64,000 nucleotides of DNA from Rhizobium mesosinicum (lineage in GTDB: Bacteria > Pseudomonadota > Alphaproteobacteria > Rhizobiales > Rhizobiaceae), in the NCBI RefSeq assembly GCF_019511345.1, contig NZ_JAEUAK010000001.1, positions 799,614-863,613 on the forward strand, read 5' to 3'. The notes under the pieces are model-generated. The model had not been told where the DNA came from, searched no databases, and was given only the letters and a program-made list of their open reading frames with translations. The position numbers and the translations under genes are program-made. This document shows, piece after piece, positions 1 through 8,588 of the stretch (its first letter is position 1; each line of letters begins with the position of its first letter).

Positions 1-376
1 ATGGACATCAAGGTCGGCGATCCGTTGCGATAATCGAGATGTACGACGAGCTCGCCCGAAAAAGCGGAACCCGGTCACAGGCAGTCGACTCCCAGCTTCT
101 GCTGTGCACTACGTTGAAACGCCTGCGGCGGACCCTCTCGACGTGTTCGCGTGAGGGTAGCTTCCCGCACGTTCAGTGCAGGGCGCGCCGCCATGCAGCA
201 ACGCGCGACGACTCCGCTTTCGGATGCACCCGGCTAAATGATCAAACCGGAGATGATTGATCGCGCCGTCGATATTGCGGCTGAAAAAGCCTGATCGGGC
301 CGCGCCCGAAATCTTGCCGCAATCGCGCGCATCCGCAGGTGCCAGGAACCAATGCGGGTGCAGGCCGCTCGACGCG

Positions 377-403
377 AAAACGGCCGGGCATCACGCCCGG
401 CCG
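377..403 (-). terminator. Intrinsic terminator of the Bax-inhibitor-like gene
   Basis: A perfect 9-bp stem (CGGCCGGGC at 381-389, GCCCGGCCG at 395-403) encloses a 5-base loop. Read on the minus strand it is followed by TTTT (complement of 377-380). It lies about 90 bases beyond the stop of the minus-strand gene at 495-1211. The rest of 1-494 shows no convincing gene; an 11-codon open stretch at 1-33 could be the tail of a gene outside the window. Confidence 0.75.
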
Positions 404-494
404 CTCCCTTTAGGGTGAGCACCCGGCCTGCCATCCTGTCACAGATCACAGACCAGGCGCCCTTGCGCTTCCATTGCCCCCAGAAGCGCAGTCC

Positions 495-1211
495 TTATTC
501 CCGCTCGCCCGTGAAGTTGAGCAGAAGCTGGAAGATGTTGACGAAGTTCAGGTAGAGCGAGAGCGCGCCGAAGACGGCCAGCTTCTGGTTCGATTCCTGA
601 TCATAGTTTTCCGAATACTGTTCCTTGATGTTCTGCGTGTCGTAGGCTGTGAGGCCGACAAAGACGACGATGCCGATGACCGAGATCGCGAATTGTAGGG
701 CGGACGAGCCAAGGAAGATGTTGACGATACCGGCAATGATGATGCCGAACAGGCCCATCATTAGGAACGAACCCATCTTCGAAAGGTCACGTTTTGTCGT
801 GTAGCCGTAGAGGCTGATCGCGCCGAACATCGCAGCGGTGATGAAGAAGGTCTGCGCGATGCTCGTCTTGGTGAAGACCAGGAAGACGGAGGCGAGGGAC
901 AGACCCATAACGGCGCAGAAGGCCCAGAAGGTCATCTGTGCGGTGCTTGACGACATCGACTGGATGCGGAACGAGAAGAAGAAGACAAAGGCGAGCGGCG
1001 CCAGCATCACCACCCACTTGAGCGGCGTCTGGAAAATCGGCACGTAAAGCGCCGGCGTCGAGCCGACGATAAAGGCGACGATGCCGGTTATGACGAGGCC
1101 GAGCGCCATGTAGTTGTAGACGCGCAGCATGTGCTGGCGCAGGCCCTCATCGAAAAGGACCTGCGTATTGGCGGCGGAGCCGGTACCATAGCGGGGATTG
1201 ATCGGGTTCAT
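495..1211 (-). CDS. Bax inhibitor-1/YccA family membrane protein
   Basis: This 238-residue protein is almost entirely hydrophobic, with about seven predicted membrane segments and a charged N-terminus of about 25 residues. The C-terminal part carries the typical BI-1 run GLTAYDTQNIKEQY followed by a last hydrophobic stretch ending in LNFVNIFQLLLNF. Length and pattern match bacterial BI-1/YccA proteins, which sit in the inner membrane; eukaryotic and some bacterial relatives are linked to calcium or proton leak and stress survival, but the bacterial role is not settled. It is preceded by an AGGAGATCAGTC ribosome-binding region and has its own terminator, so it is probably a single-gene transcript, 20 bp downstream of the anti-sigma gene. 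Confidence 0.9.
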   Translation of the reverse strand: MNPINPRYGTGSAANTQVLFDEGLRQHMLRVYNYMALGLVITGIVAFIVGSTPALYVPIFQTPLKWVVMLAPLAFVFFFSFRIQSMSSSTAQMTFWAFCAVMGLSLASVFLVFTKTSIAQTFFITAAMFGAISLYGYTTKRDLSKMGSFLMMGLFGIIIAGIVNIFLGSSALQFAISVIGIVVFVGLTAYDTQNIKEQYSENYDQESNQKLAVFGALSLYLNFVNIFQLLLNFTGERE

Positions 1212-1231
1212 GACTGATCTCCTCGGTTAAA

Positions 1232-1999
1232 CTAGTAGAGTGATCGGGCAAGCCGTTCGGCTGCCTGATCGAGATTGGTGCCGCCATTGTCGGCGATCAG
1301 CGCGTAGGCAACGTCACCGATTTGCCAGTAGGCGGCTTCTGTCTTTTCAAGTGCGATATGGCTGACCGGCTTCACCTCGAAGGCGCCAGGCCGGACAGCG
1401 AAGAGCGACAGGCGCTTGCCGTCGACTTCCTCGATTGCCATTTCGACACTCGGTCCGAATTGCGACGGGAAGATCTGCACATCGGCAACCTTCCAATCCC
1501 CAGGCAATTCGGGCATTACGATTGCGGTCGCAGCGCGGATATCCTCAGCACTGTAGGCCGGGGCCGTCTGCGACGGGATGGTTTCACGAAGGGCTGCCGT
1601 GCGATACGCGCGCACTGCATCCTCGACATAGGCAGGTGCCGGAACCGAAGCCGCGACTTCAGTTGCCGTAAAGGCGCCGAAGGAATTATGCGCCACCCAG
1701 CCGGCAGCCAGGAGAATACCAACAGCCGCGATACGCTGCACCGAGTGCAGGATGCGGCCGTAGGAAAGGCCGCGTTCCAGCCTGCGGGCGGCGTCGCGCG
1801 TCTCGGCGCGGCCAAAGGCACTTTCGCCTGCCAGCGCCAGGCGCAACTCGCCTTTCACGCTGAGATCGGCCATGACCTTGGCGGCGATCGCGGGGTTCTC
1901 GGAAAGATAGGATTCCACCTGGATCCGTCGTGCGACATCGAGCTCGCCGTCTACATAGGCGTCGAGATCGGCATCGATGATCGGGTCAATCGCCTTCAT
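1232..1999 (-). CDS. Membrane-bound anti-sigma factor
   Basis: A 255-residue protein with the layout of ECF anti-sigma factors. Residues 1-60 form a helical N-terminal domain (ADLDAYVDGELD, then ESYLSENPAIAA), one membrane segment lies at about residues 88-105, and a periplasmic domain of about 150 residues follows. The HxxxCxxC zinc motif of many anti-sigma factors is absent, so it is a non-zinc type. Its start overlaps the end of the sigma gene by 14 bp, which implies translational coupling and a cognate pair. Expected role: hold the sigma factor at the membrane until an envelope or oxidative signal arrives. The signal cannot be read from the sequence. Confidence 0.85.
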   Translation of the reverse strand: MKAIDPIIDADLDAYVDGELDVARRIQVESYLSENPAIAAKVMADLSVKGELRLALAGESAFGRAETRDAARRLERGLSYGRILHSVQRIAAVGILLAAGWVAHNSFGAFTATEVAASVPAPAYVEDAVRAYRTAALRETIPSQTAPAYSAEDIRAATAIVMPELPGDWKVADVQIFPSQFGPSVEMAIEEVDGKRLSLFAVRPGAFEVKPVSHIALEKTEAAYWQIGDVAYALIADNGGTNLDQAAERLARSLY

Positions 2000-2525
2000 T
2001 GCCGTTCCCTCCGACTAGTTTCAGATGCGCACTGCGCGGCGTCTTCTCTTCGAACTCGCGCAACTGGGCGCGGGCACGGGAAATGCGCGACATCAGCGTG
2101 CCGACCGGGATGCCGAGCGCATTGGCCGCTTCCTGATAGGACAGGTCCTCGATCGCCACGAGATGCAGCGCTTCGCGCTGCTCCTCCGGCAGATCGAAAA
2201 AGGCATTGCGCACCTGCTGCAAGCGCACCGCATGTTCCTGTGCGGCCGGCAGCGACTGTTCCGCTTCGACTGCCGCCTCATCATGGCGGCGCGTCAGTGA
2301 GCGGGCCTGCCGCACGCGGTCGATATGGGCATTGTGCAGGATGGAAAGCAGCCAGGTGCGCAGGTTTCCGCCGCTGCGGAAGCTCTTGCGCTTCTCGAAG
2401 GCCCGGATCAGCGCATCGTGGACCAGATCCTCCGCCTCGTCCGAATTGCGCACCAGCGAGCGCGCGTAGCGGCGAAGCGCTGCGAGCTGACCGATGACAT
2501 CGAAGGGGCGTTCTTTCCGTTCCAT
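1986..2525 (-). CDS. ECF-type RNA polymerase sigma factor
   Basis: A 179-residue sigma-70 family protein of ECF size. Region 2 is seen as YARSLVRNSDEAEDLVHDALIR and the following FRSGGNLRTWLLSILHN; region 4 is seen as LPEEQREALHLVAIEDLSYQEAANALGIPVGTLMSRISRAR, quoted here in broken form: LPEEQREALHLVAIEDLSY then QEAANALGIPVGTLMSRI. The ATG at 2525 (MERKERPF) is preferred because the ECF conserved region begins shortly after it; an upstream ATG at 2606 would add 27 residues that do not resemble the family. No Shine-Dalgarno motif precedes 2525, so leaderless translation is possible. It forms a two-gene operon with the anti-sigma factor. Confidence 0.88.
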   Translation of the reverse strand: MERKERPFDVIGQLAALRRYARSLVRNSDEAEDLVHDALIRAFEKRKSFRSGGNLRTWLLSILHNAHIDRVRQARSLTRRHDEAAVEAEQSLPAAQEHAVRLQQVRNAFFDLPEEQREALHLVAIEDLSYQEAANALGIPVGTLMSRISRARAQLREFEEKTPRSAHLKLVGGNGNEGD

Positions 2526-2532
2526 GATTGAG

Positions 2533-2560
2533 TATACGAAAGCCTCGCAGATTTTATTCC
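2533..2560 (-). promoter_or_regulatory. Possible ECF-type autoregulated promoter
   Basis: On the minus strand, GGAATA (complement of 2555-2560) and CGTATA (complement of 2533-2538) are separated by 16 bases. This resembles the GGAAC-type -35 and CGT-containing -10 elements used by ECF sigma factors, which often control their own gene. The -10 box lies only 7 bases from the ATG at 2525, so the transcript would be leaderless. This is inference from a short match. Confidence 0.35.
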
Positions 2561-2625
2561 GCGCCAATGTAGATTTTTTGGAATCGGCCCGAAGAAAGCC
2601 CGTCATTTTGTGGCAAGGCCAGAAT

Positions 2626-2648
2626 TTCCGCCGTTCGCCACGGCGGAA
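2626..2648 (-). terminator. Hairpin after the bicupin gene, possible terminator
   Basis: An 8-bp inverted repeat (TTCCGCCG at 2626-2633, CGGCGGAA at 2641-2648) with a 7-base loop lies about 30 bases beyond the stop of the bicupin gene and before the sigma gene. On the minus strand it is not followed by a clear T-run, so it is a weak intrinsic terminator at best. Confidence 0.35.
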
Positions 2649-2677
2649 GTGAGTGTTTTGCCGGTGGAAGCAAGGGA

Positions 2678-3928
2678 TCAGCCCTCAGGCATGATCCCCG
2701 GCTGATCGGCAGGAAATTTCGCAATGTCCTGGACGCTGATGTTGAGATGCTGGGCAACGAGTGCTGCCGGCGTATGGGTCAGCCAAGATGAAAGCCCGAC
2801 TTCCTGATATTCGGCGACCTTGAATACAGCGACGAATTGCAGGTCGGTCTTGCCGGTATTCTCGATGATATGGCCCTGGCTCCTTTTGACATAGCCGATG
2901 TCGCCGGGCCGGAAATCGGCGGTCTGGCTGCGCGGGCCGGCATCGAACACCGTCATGCGGCCTTCGCCCTTGATCCAGTACTGCCATTCGTCGGCATTCG
3001 GATGCCAGTGCATTTCGCGCACTGCGCCCGGCTTGATCGTCTCGATCGCCGCAGCGATCGTCTTGGAGACCTTGAAGCTGGAGCTGTCGGCCAGCTGGAT
3101 CGTGCCTGACGCGTTCTGCTTCAGCGGCGCCGATGCCGTCAGCCTGTAGGTGAAGGGGTAGGGCGGCAGGCCCGCGGAAGAAACGGCTTCCTGGTCAGCC
3201 GAAAGCGGACCCGGTTCCGTGCCCTGAAAGATCCAGAGGTCCTGCAACGGGATGTTCTTGAAAATGTCCTGCGGCACGCCAAAGTTCTTGGCAAGCAGCT
3301 CAGGCGATGTATGCGCCAGCCAGTCGGTCAAGAGCAGCGTGCCATATTCCGACTGGTCGCCCTCGTCGAAGACGATGACGAATTCGCAGCCTTCGGGTCC
3401 AAGGCCCTGCAGGGAATGCGGGTAACCGGCCGGAAAATACCAGAGATCGCCGGCCTCTACGTCCTGGACATAGGCGCGGCCCTGCGGATCGAGCACGGTT
3501 ACACGGCAGCGGCCGTTGGTCATGATCGCCCATTCGGCAGCCCGGTGCCAGTGCATCTCGCGGATGCCGCCGGGGCCGAGCCGCATATTGACGCCAGAGA
3601 CGGCCTCGGAAATTGCGAAATCGGACTTGGTGACCTGCCGTGCCCAACCACCATTCTGGATGCGCTTGGCCGCATTGTTGAAGGAGCCCCAGAAGAGCTG
3701 CATGTCCCCGACATCGGTTGCCGGCGGGTTCTCGAAGGAAGGAAATTGGTCGTTGATCGCAGGATTCTTCGGGCCGGGATCCGAAAGCCCGGCGGGATTG
3801 GCGTTGACAGCACCCTCGGCCGGCTGGTCGGGATTGCCGAAGCTTGCCGCGCGGGCGGCACCCGCTGCAAGGGCCGTTCCACCCATCGCTCCGAGGGCAA
3901 GCACTGTGCGTCTTGAAAGAGGTTCCAT
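2678..3928 (-). CDS. Tat-exported bicupin, oxalate decarboxylase family
   Basis: A 416-residue protein with two cupin domains. The N-terminus SRRTVLALGAMGGTALAAG is a twin-arginine-type signal, so a folded, metal-loaded protein is probably exported to the periplasm. Each cupin shows the metal-binding pattern: REMHWHRAAEW with a later YPHSL in domain 1, and REMHWHPNADEW with a later QGHIIEN in domain 2. The loop QSEYGTLLLTDWL aligns with the lid loop of oxalate decarboxylase and keeps the glutamate (SE) needed for decarboxylation. Expected reaction: Mn-dependent conversion of oxalate to formate and CO2. A formate/nitrite channel is encoded 8 kb away, but they do not share an operon. Substrate is inferred from family; other bicupins are possible. 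Confidence 0.82.
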   Translation of the reverse strand: MEPLSRRTVLALGAMGGTALAAGAARAASFGNPDQPAEGAVNANPAGLSDPGPKNPAINDQFPSFENPPATDVGDMQLFWGSFNNAAKRIQNGGWARQVTKSDFAISEAVSGVNMRLGPGGIREMHWHRAAEWAIMTNGRCRVTVLDPQGRAYVQDVEAGDLWYFPAGYPHSLQGLGPEGCEFVIVFDEGDQSEYGTLLLTDWLAHTSPELLAKNFGVPQDIFKNIPLQDLWIFQGTEPGPLSADQEAVSSAGLPPYPFTYRLTASAPLKQNASGTIQLADSSSFKVSKTIAAAIETIKPGAVREMHWHPNADEWQYWIKGEGRMTVFDAGPRSQTADFRPGDIGYVKRSQGHIIENTGKTDLQFVAVFKVAEYQEVGLSSWLTHTPAALVAQHLNISVQDIAKFPADQPGIMPEG

Positions 3929-3960
3929 GATTTACTCCTTTCACGTCGATTGAGAGGGAT

Positions 3961-6900
3961 TTATTCCGGTTGGACTTGCGCCTGGGTTTGGGCGCTGGCA
4001 GGCCGTCTTCGACTGACGAATTGGTTCAGCTTTTCCAGGTAGAGGTAGACGACCGGGGTCGTGTAGAGCGTCATCACTTGGCTGATGAGCAGACCGCCGA
4101 CCATGGCGTAACCAAGCGGTTGGCGCAGCTCAGAGCCGGTGCCGTGCCCGAGCATTAGCGGCAGGCCGGCAAGAAGTGCTGCCGATGTCGTCATGATGAT
4201 CGGGCGGAAGCGCAAGAGGCAAGCCTGGCGGATCGCATCTTCCGGTGACAGCCCTTGCTCACGCTGAGCTGCGATTGCGAAGTCGACGATCATGATGCCA
4301 TTTTTCTTGACGATGCCGATCAAGAGGATCACGCCGATCAGCGCGATGACGGTAAAGTCGAAGCCGAAGGCCCAGAGCATGGCGAGAGCACCGAGACCGG
4401 CTGAGGGGAGCGTCGACAGGATCGTCAGCGGATGGAAATAGCTCTCATAGAGCACGCCGAGGATCAGATAGATCACGGCAATTGCCGCAAGCACCAGCAG
4501 CGGCTCGCTTGCAAGCGAGCTCTGATAGGCCTGCGCATTGCCCTGGAAGGTGCCGATGACGGTTGCCGGCTTGCCGAGATCGGTCTCCGCCTTGCTGATC
4601 GCGGCAACCGCCTGACTAAGTGCGGTGCCCTTTGTCAGGTTGAAGGAGAGCGTGACGGCCGGGAACTGGCTCTGGTGGTTGACGGCAAGCACGGCCGTCG
4701 GTTCCGTCGTCTGCTTGACGAGCTGGTTCAAGGGCACTTCTTCGCCGGTCAATGGCGATTTGATATAGAGGCCATTGATCGCCAATGGCGAATTCTGGAA
4801 CTGCGGAGCAAGTTCAAGAACCACATGATAGCTGTTCAGGTCGGTGAAATACTGGGTGACCTGGCGTTGGCCAAAAGCATCGTAAAGCGTGTTGTCGATC
4901 GTCTGCGGCTGGATGCCGAAGCGCGATGCCTGGTCGCGGTCGATTGTAAGCGTCACGGTGGCGCCGCCATTCTGCTGGTCGGTAGCGACATCTGTCAGCT
5001 CCGGCAGCGTCTTGAACTTGGCAAGCAGCTTGGCCGCCCAGTCGTCGAGCTCTCCGGCGTCGCCGTCCTGCAACGTATATTGGAACTGGGTGGCTGATGC
5101 CCGTCCGCCGACATTGATATCCTGCGCCGGCTGCAGGAAGAGCTCCGCACCCTGCATTTGAGCGAGCTTCGGGCGAAGCCTGTTGATGATCTCGCCTGCC
5201 GAGGCATCGCGCTGTTCCTCAGTTTTCAGCGTGATGAACATGCGGCCGGTATTGACGGTCTGGCCGGCTCCGCCGCCGACGGCCATGCCGACGCTTGCAA
5301 CACCCGGATCGCTGGCGACGATGTTGCCGGCCTCGATCTGATGGCGCGACATTTCCGCGAAGGAAATATCCTGAGAGGATTCGAGGATGCCGGTGATGAG
5401 GCCGGTATCTTGCGTCGGAAAGAAGCCCTTGGGAATGTTGATAAACAGGAAGGCGGTTGCCGCAAGCGAGGCGAGGAAGGCTGTCATCGTCAGCCGGTGG
5501 TGGCGCAGCGCTATGGCGAGCGTGTAACGATAGGCGGCAAGAAGTCCGTCGAACGCCTTTTCGCTGATGTTGTAGAGCCTGCCATGGCGAGCGTCGTTTT
5601 CCGGCTTCAGGAAGCGGGAGCTCATCATCGGCGTGATGGTCAGCGAGACGAGGGCCGAGACGATGATGGTCATCGTCACGGTGATTGCGAATTCCCGGAA
5701 CAGCCGGCCGACAATACCACCCATCAAGAGCAGCGGAATGAAGACGGCGATGAGCGAGATGCTGATCGAAATGATGGTGAAGCCGATTTCACGCGCGCCG
5801 TCGATCGCCGCTTGTTTCGGCGTTTTGTCCATCTCCATATGGCGATGGATGTTCTCGACCATGACGATAGCATCGTCGACGACGAAACCGACAGCAATAC
5901 TCAGGCCCATCAGCGAGAGGTTGTCGAGGCTGAAGCCCGCGACATACATCAATGCCAGTGTGGCAAGAAGTGCCAAGGGCACTGTCACGCTCGGAATCAC
6001 CGTCACCCAGACGTTGCGCAGGAAGATGAAGATCACCATGACGACGAGGGCGATGGTGATGATGAGCGTCGTCTCGACGTCTGCTACCGATGCGCGGATC
6101 GTCGTCGTCCGGTCGCTGAGAATAGACAGGTGGATGGCGGCCGGCGCGATCGCCTGCAACTGCGGCAGTGCAGCGCGGATCGCACCGACCGTATCGATGA
6201 TATTGGCGCCCGGCAGCTTGAAGATTGGCAGGAGGATTGCCCGCTTGCCGTCGGCCCAGGCGGCCAGCTGATTGTTTTCCGGCCCGTCGATCGCCTGGCC
6301 GATATCGCTGATGCGCACTGGCGCGCCGTTGCGATAGGCGACGATCGCGTCGTTCCAGGGGGCCGCCTTTAAGAGCTGGTCGTCGTCGTAGATCGTATAG
6401 GTGTGTTCCGCACCCTGCACGCTGCCCTTCGGCGCGTTGCTGGTGATGCCTGTTACGGCGCTGCGGATGTCCTCGAGCGAAAGCCCCATCTCGGCGATCT
6501 TGCCGGGATCGATCTGCAGGCGCACCGCCGGCTTCTGCTGGCCGAAGACAAGAACCTGCGAAACGCCATCGAGCTGGCTGATATGCTGGGCAAGCACGCT
6601 CTCGGCAAAGTCGTCGATTTCAGTGAGCGGTAGCGTGTCAGACGTCATGGCCAGCACCATGACCGGCGGATCGGCCGGGTTGACCTTGCGATAAGTCGGC
6701 GGCGAAGGCAGGCCCGTCGGCAATTGCCCGCCGGCTGCGTTGATTGCCGTCTGCACGTCCTGGGCAGCGCTGTCGACGTCGCGCGAGAGGTCGAATTGCA
6801 GGGTGATCGCGCTCGAGCCGAGCGTGCTCGTCGAGGTCATCTGGGTGACGCCGGGAATCTGGCCGAATTGCCGCTCCAACGGCTGGGTCACGGCAGATGC

Positions 6901-7077
6901 CATGGTCTTCGGATCGGCGCCGGGAAACTGCGTCGAGACCTGGATTGTCGGGAAATCCACCTGCGGCAGAGGTGCCACCGGCAGCAGAGGATAGGCGACG
7001 ATGCCGACTCCGAAAAGAGCTGCCATCAGCAGCGAGGCGGCGATAGGCCGTTCGATGAACCAGGAGGAGATCGACAT
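3961..7077 (-). CDS. RND efflux transporter permease (MdtB/MdtC-like)
   Basis: This 1038-residue inner-membrane pump has the full RND architecture: TM1 at the N-terminus (SSWFIERPIAASLLMAALFG), a large periplasmic porter loop with QFPGADPKTM, TM2-6, a second loop, and TM8-12. The TM4 motif GLSIAVGFVVDDAIVMVENI contains the paired aspartates that relay protons. Substrate range is not readable, but the sequence is nearest the MdtB/MdtC branch of multidrug exporters. It starts 3 bp after the adaptor gene (7081-8280) and is surely co-transcribed with it. No TolC-type outer-membrane channel is encoded nearby, so the pair must use one encoded elsewhere. Confidence 0.92.
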   Translation of the reverse strand: MSISSWFIERPIAASLLMAALFGVGIVAYPLLPVAPLPQVDFPTIQVSTQFPGADPKTMASAVTQPLERQFGQIPGVTQMTSTSTLGSSAITLQFDLSRDVDSAAQDVQTAINAAGGQLPTGLPSPPTYRKVNPADPPVMVLAMTSDTLPLTEIDDFAESVLAQHISQLDGVSQVLVFGQQKPAVRLQIDPGKIAEMGLSLEDIRSAVTGITSNAPKGSVQGAEHTYTIYDDDQLLKAAPWNDAIVAYRNGAPVRISDIGQAIDGPENNQLAAWADGKRAILLPIFKLPGANIIDTVGAIRAALPQLQAIAPAAIHLSILSDRTTTIRASVADVETTLIITIALVVMVIFIFLRNVWVTVIPSVTVPLALLATLALMYVAGFSLDNLSLMGLSIAVGFVVDDAIVMVENIHRHMEMDKTPKQAAIDGAREIGFTIISISISLIAVFIPLLLMGGIVGRLFREFAITVTMTIIVSALVSLTITPMMSSRFLKPENDARHGRLYNISEKAFDGLLAAYRYTLAIALRHHRLTMTAFLASLAATAFLFINIPKGFFPTQDTGLITGILESSQDISFAEMSRHQIEAGNIVASDPGVASVGMAVGGGAGQTVNTGRMFITLKTEEQRDASAGEIINRLRPKLAQMQGAELFLQPAQDINVGGRASATQFQYTLQDGDAGELDDWAAKLLAKFKTLPELTDVATDQQNGGATVTLTIDRDQASRFGIQPQTIDNTLYDAFGQRQVTQYFTDLNSYHVVLELAPQFQNSPLAINGLYIKSPLTGEEVPLNQLVKQTTEPTAVLAVNHQSQFPAVTLSFNLTKGTALSQAVAAISKAETDLGKPATVIGTFQGNAQAYQSSLASEPLLVLAAIAVIYLILGVLYESYFHPLTILSTLPSAGLGALAMLWAFGFDFTVIALIGVILLIGIVKKNGIMIVDFAIAAQREQGLSPEDAIRQACLLRFRPIIMTTSAALLAGLPLMLGHGTGSELRQPLGYAMVGGLLISQVMTLYTTPVVYLYLEKLNQFVSRRRPASAQTQAQVQPE

Positions 7078-7080
7078 GGC

Positions 7081-8280
7081 CTACTCCTTGCTGACGGCTT
7101 GCGAAGCGGCCGCCTGTTGGATGCTGACAGGGGTGCCCACATCCAGGCGATACTGTCCCGACGTGACCACCTGTTCACTCCCCGAAAGGCCCTTTTCGAT
7201 GACGGCGCGACCATTCTCGATCGGGCCTGGGGTGACCTTGCGCACGGCAGCCGCGCCGGCAGCGTCGATGATGTAGACGAAGAAGCCGTCTTCTCCGCGC
7301 TCAAGTGCTGCAGAGGGAATGGTCACGGCCTTTCGCAACGTCTGCTGCTTGACCCTCAGCATTACGAACTGGCCCGGCCACAGTGCATCGTCCCTGTTTT
7401 CGAAGGTCGATTTGATACGGATCGTGCCGCTTGCCTGATCGATGATGTTGTCGATCAGCGAGAGGGTGCCCAAGGCAAGCTCTCGCGACCGATCCATCGA
7501 CATCGCCGTCACCTCGACCGGGCCAGCCTTCAGCGCGGCGCGCACGGCGTCGAGATCGTCCTCGCGCAACGTGGAGACGACCGTGATCGGCTGTGTCTGG
7601 GTGATGGTGACGATCGGTGTCGTATCGGTCGTGTGGACCTCGTTGCCGCCGTCGATCCGACGGATACCGGCGCGGCCGTCGATCGGTGAACGGATCTGCG
7701 TATAGGACAGCGAAACGTCGGCATCCTCTTTGGCGGCCTGATCTTGCGCAAGCTGGGCCGCAGCACTTGCCACCTGCGCCTGCTGCTCTTCCAGGGTTTC
7801 CTGCGTCACGATCTGCTGCTGCGACAGCCTCTGATCCTTGGCGAGCAGATACTGGGCATTGGCGAGATCGGCCTCGTCTTGCTTGATCTTGGCGGCAGCC
7901 TGATCGACGGCTGCCTGGAAGGGGCGCGGATCGATGACGGCGAGAAGATCACCCTTCTTGACGGCCTGTCCTTCCTCAAACATCACGCTCTGTAATTCGC
8001 CGTCGACGCGCGTCGTGATATTGACCGTATAGTTGGCCTGCACCGTGCCGAGGCCGTCGAGATAGACAGGCACGTCGGTGATGGCAGGGGTCGCGACATC
8101 GACCGGTACGGCCGGCGTGCCGGGCTGCGAGGCGGCAATGGTCGGCTCGGTTCCTGCCAACCAGAAGGCTGCGGCCGATCCGCTCGCAATGGTGAGAATG
8201 GCTGCGGCAGCTAAGATCGTCGGTTTGCGGCGACGACGGGGTTCAATCACGGTGCGGATGGATGTCACTGCCGGCTCCAT
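7081..8280 (-). CDS. RND efflux periplasmic adaptor (membrane fusion protein)
   Basis: A 399-residue membrane fusion protein. One N-terminal membrane anchor (about residues 22-45) follows a basic cytoplasmic tail; then comes a biotinyl-lipoyl half (VDGELQSVMFEEGQAVKKGD), a helical hairpin rich in Q, A and E, the second lipoyl half (IRSPIDGRAGIRRIDGGNEV) and a beta-barrel domain. It links the RND permease to an outer-membrane channel. It is the first gene of the two-gene efflux operon. No strong ribosome-binding site precedes the ATG at 8280, so the exact start is less certain than the identity. Confidence 0.9.
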   Translation of the reverse strand: MEPAVTSIRTVIEPRRRRKPTILAAAAILTIASGSAAAFWLAGTEPTIAASQPGTPAVPVDVATPAITDVPVYLDGLGTVQANYTVNITTRVDGELQSVMFEEGQAVKKGDLLAVIDPRPFQAAVDQAAAKIKQDEADLANAQYLLAKDQRLSQQQIVTQETLEEQQAQVASAAAQLAQDQAAKEDADVSLSYTQIRSPIDGRAGIRRIDGGNEVHTTDTTPIVTITQTQPITVVSTLREDDLDAVRAALKAGPVEVTAMSMDRSRELALGTLSLIDNIIDQASGTIRIKSTFENRDDALWPGQFVMLRVKQQTLRKAVTIPSAALERGEDGFFVYIIDAAGAAAVRKVTPGPIENGRAVIEKGLSGSEQVVTSGQYRLDVGTPVSIQQAAASQAVSKE

Positions 8281-8588
8281 GGTTAAGAGTTGATCGCGCT
8301 ATGAGGACCGCGGCCTGGGCGGCCTGTATCTGTCTTCCGAATTGGCGGGCTGGCTTGAAAGCTCAGGCTGCTGATTGTCTGCAGGCTGAGCGGCTTACCT
8401 GTCTCCAGCCGATCAATTCTGGTGGGAGAAGGCTATGTCCGGGCAGGCATCGGCGCATCTATACGCAGGTCTAGTCACCGTTCCCCATTGGTATGGGTCC
8501 GGGAAAAAACCGCGCGGAAAAGCGGGCGCGAAGAAACATTCGCTCCGAGTTTCTCGGACCAATCAAGTATAAATCGAGTGTCGTCCGG
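8281..8588 (-). other. Intergenic region between two efflux operons
   Basis: 308 bases without a supported gene. It must hold the promoter of the RND operon and the end of the MFS transcript. A short hairpin (TCCGAG at 8544-8549, CTCGGA at 8553-8558, loop TTT) lies 30 bases beyond the MFS stop, and a T6 run on the minus strand (complement of about 8504-8509) follows 35 bases later; together they may end the upstream transcript. No regulator gene or clear operator was recognised. Confidence 0.4.

Noticed and set aside
1..33. An 11-codon open stretch with an ATG at base 1 and a stop at 31-33
   Set aside because: Too short to identify; it may be the last codons of a gene outside the window or chance.
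1322..2497. A 391-codon plus-strand frame opposite the sigma and anti-sigma genes
   Set aside because: It is antisense to two well-recognised genes and has arginine/cysteine/histidine-rich composition typical of shadow frames in GC-rich DNA.
5158..6372. A 404-codon plus-strand frame opposite the RND permease
   Set aside because: Antisense shadow of a clear RND gene; sequence is low-complexity Asp/Arg/His-rich.
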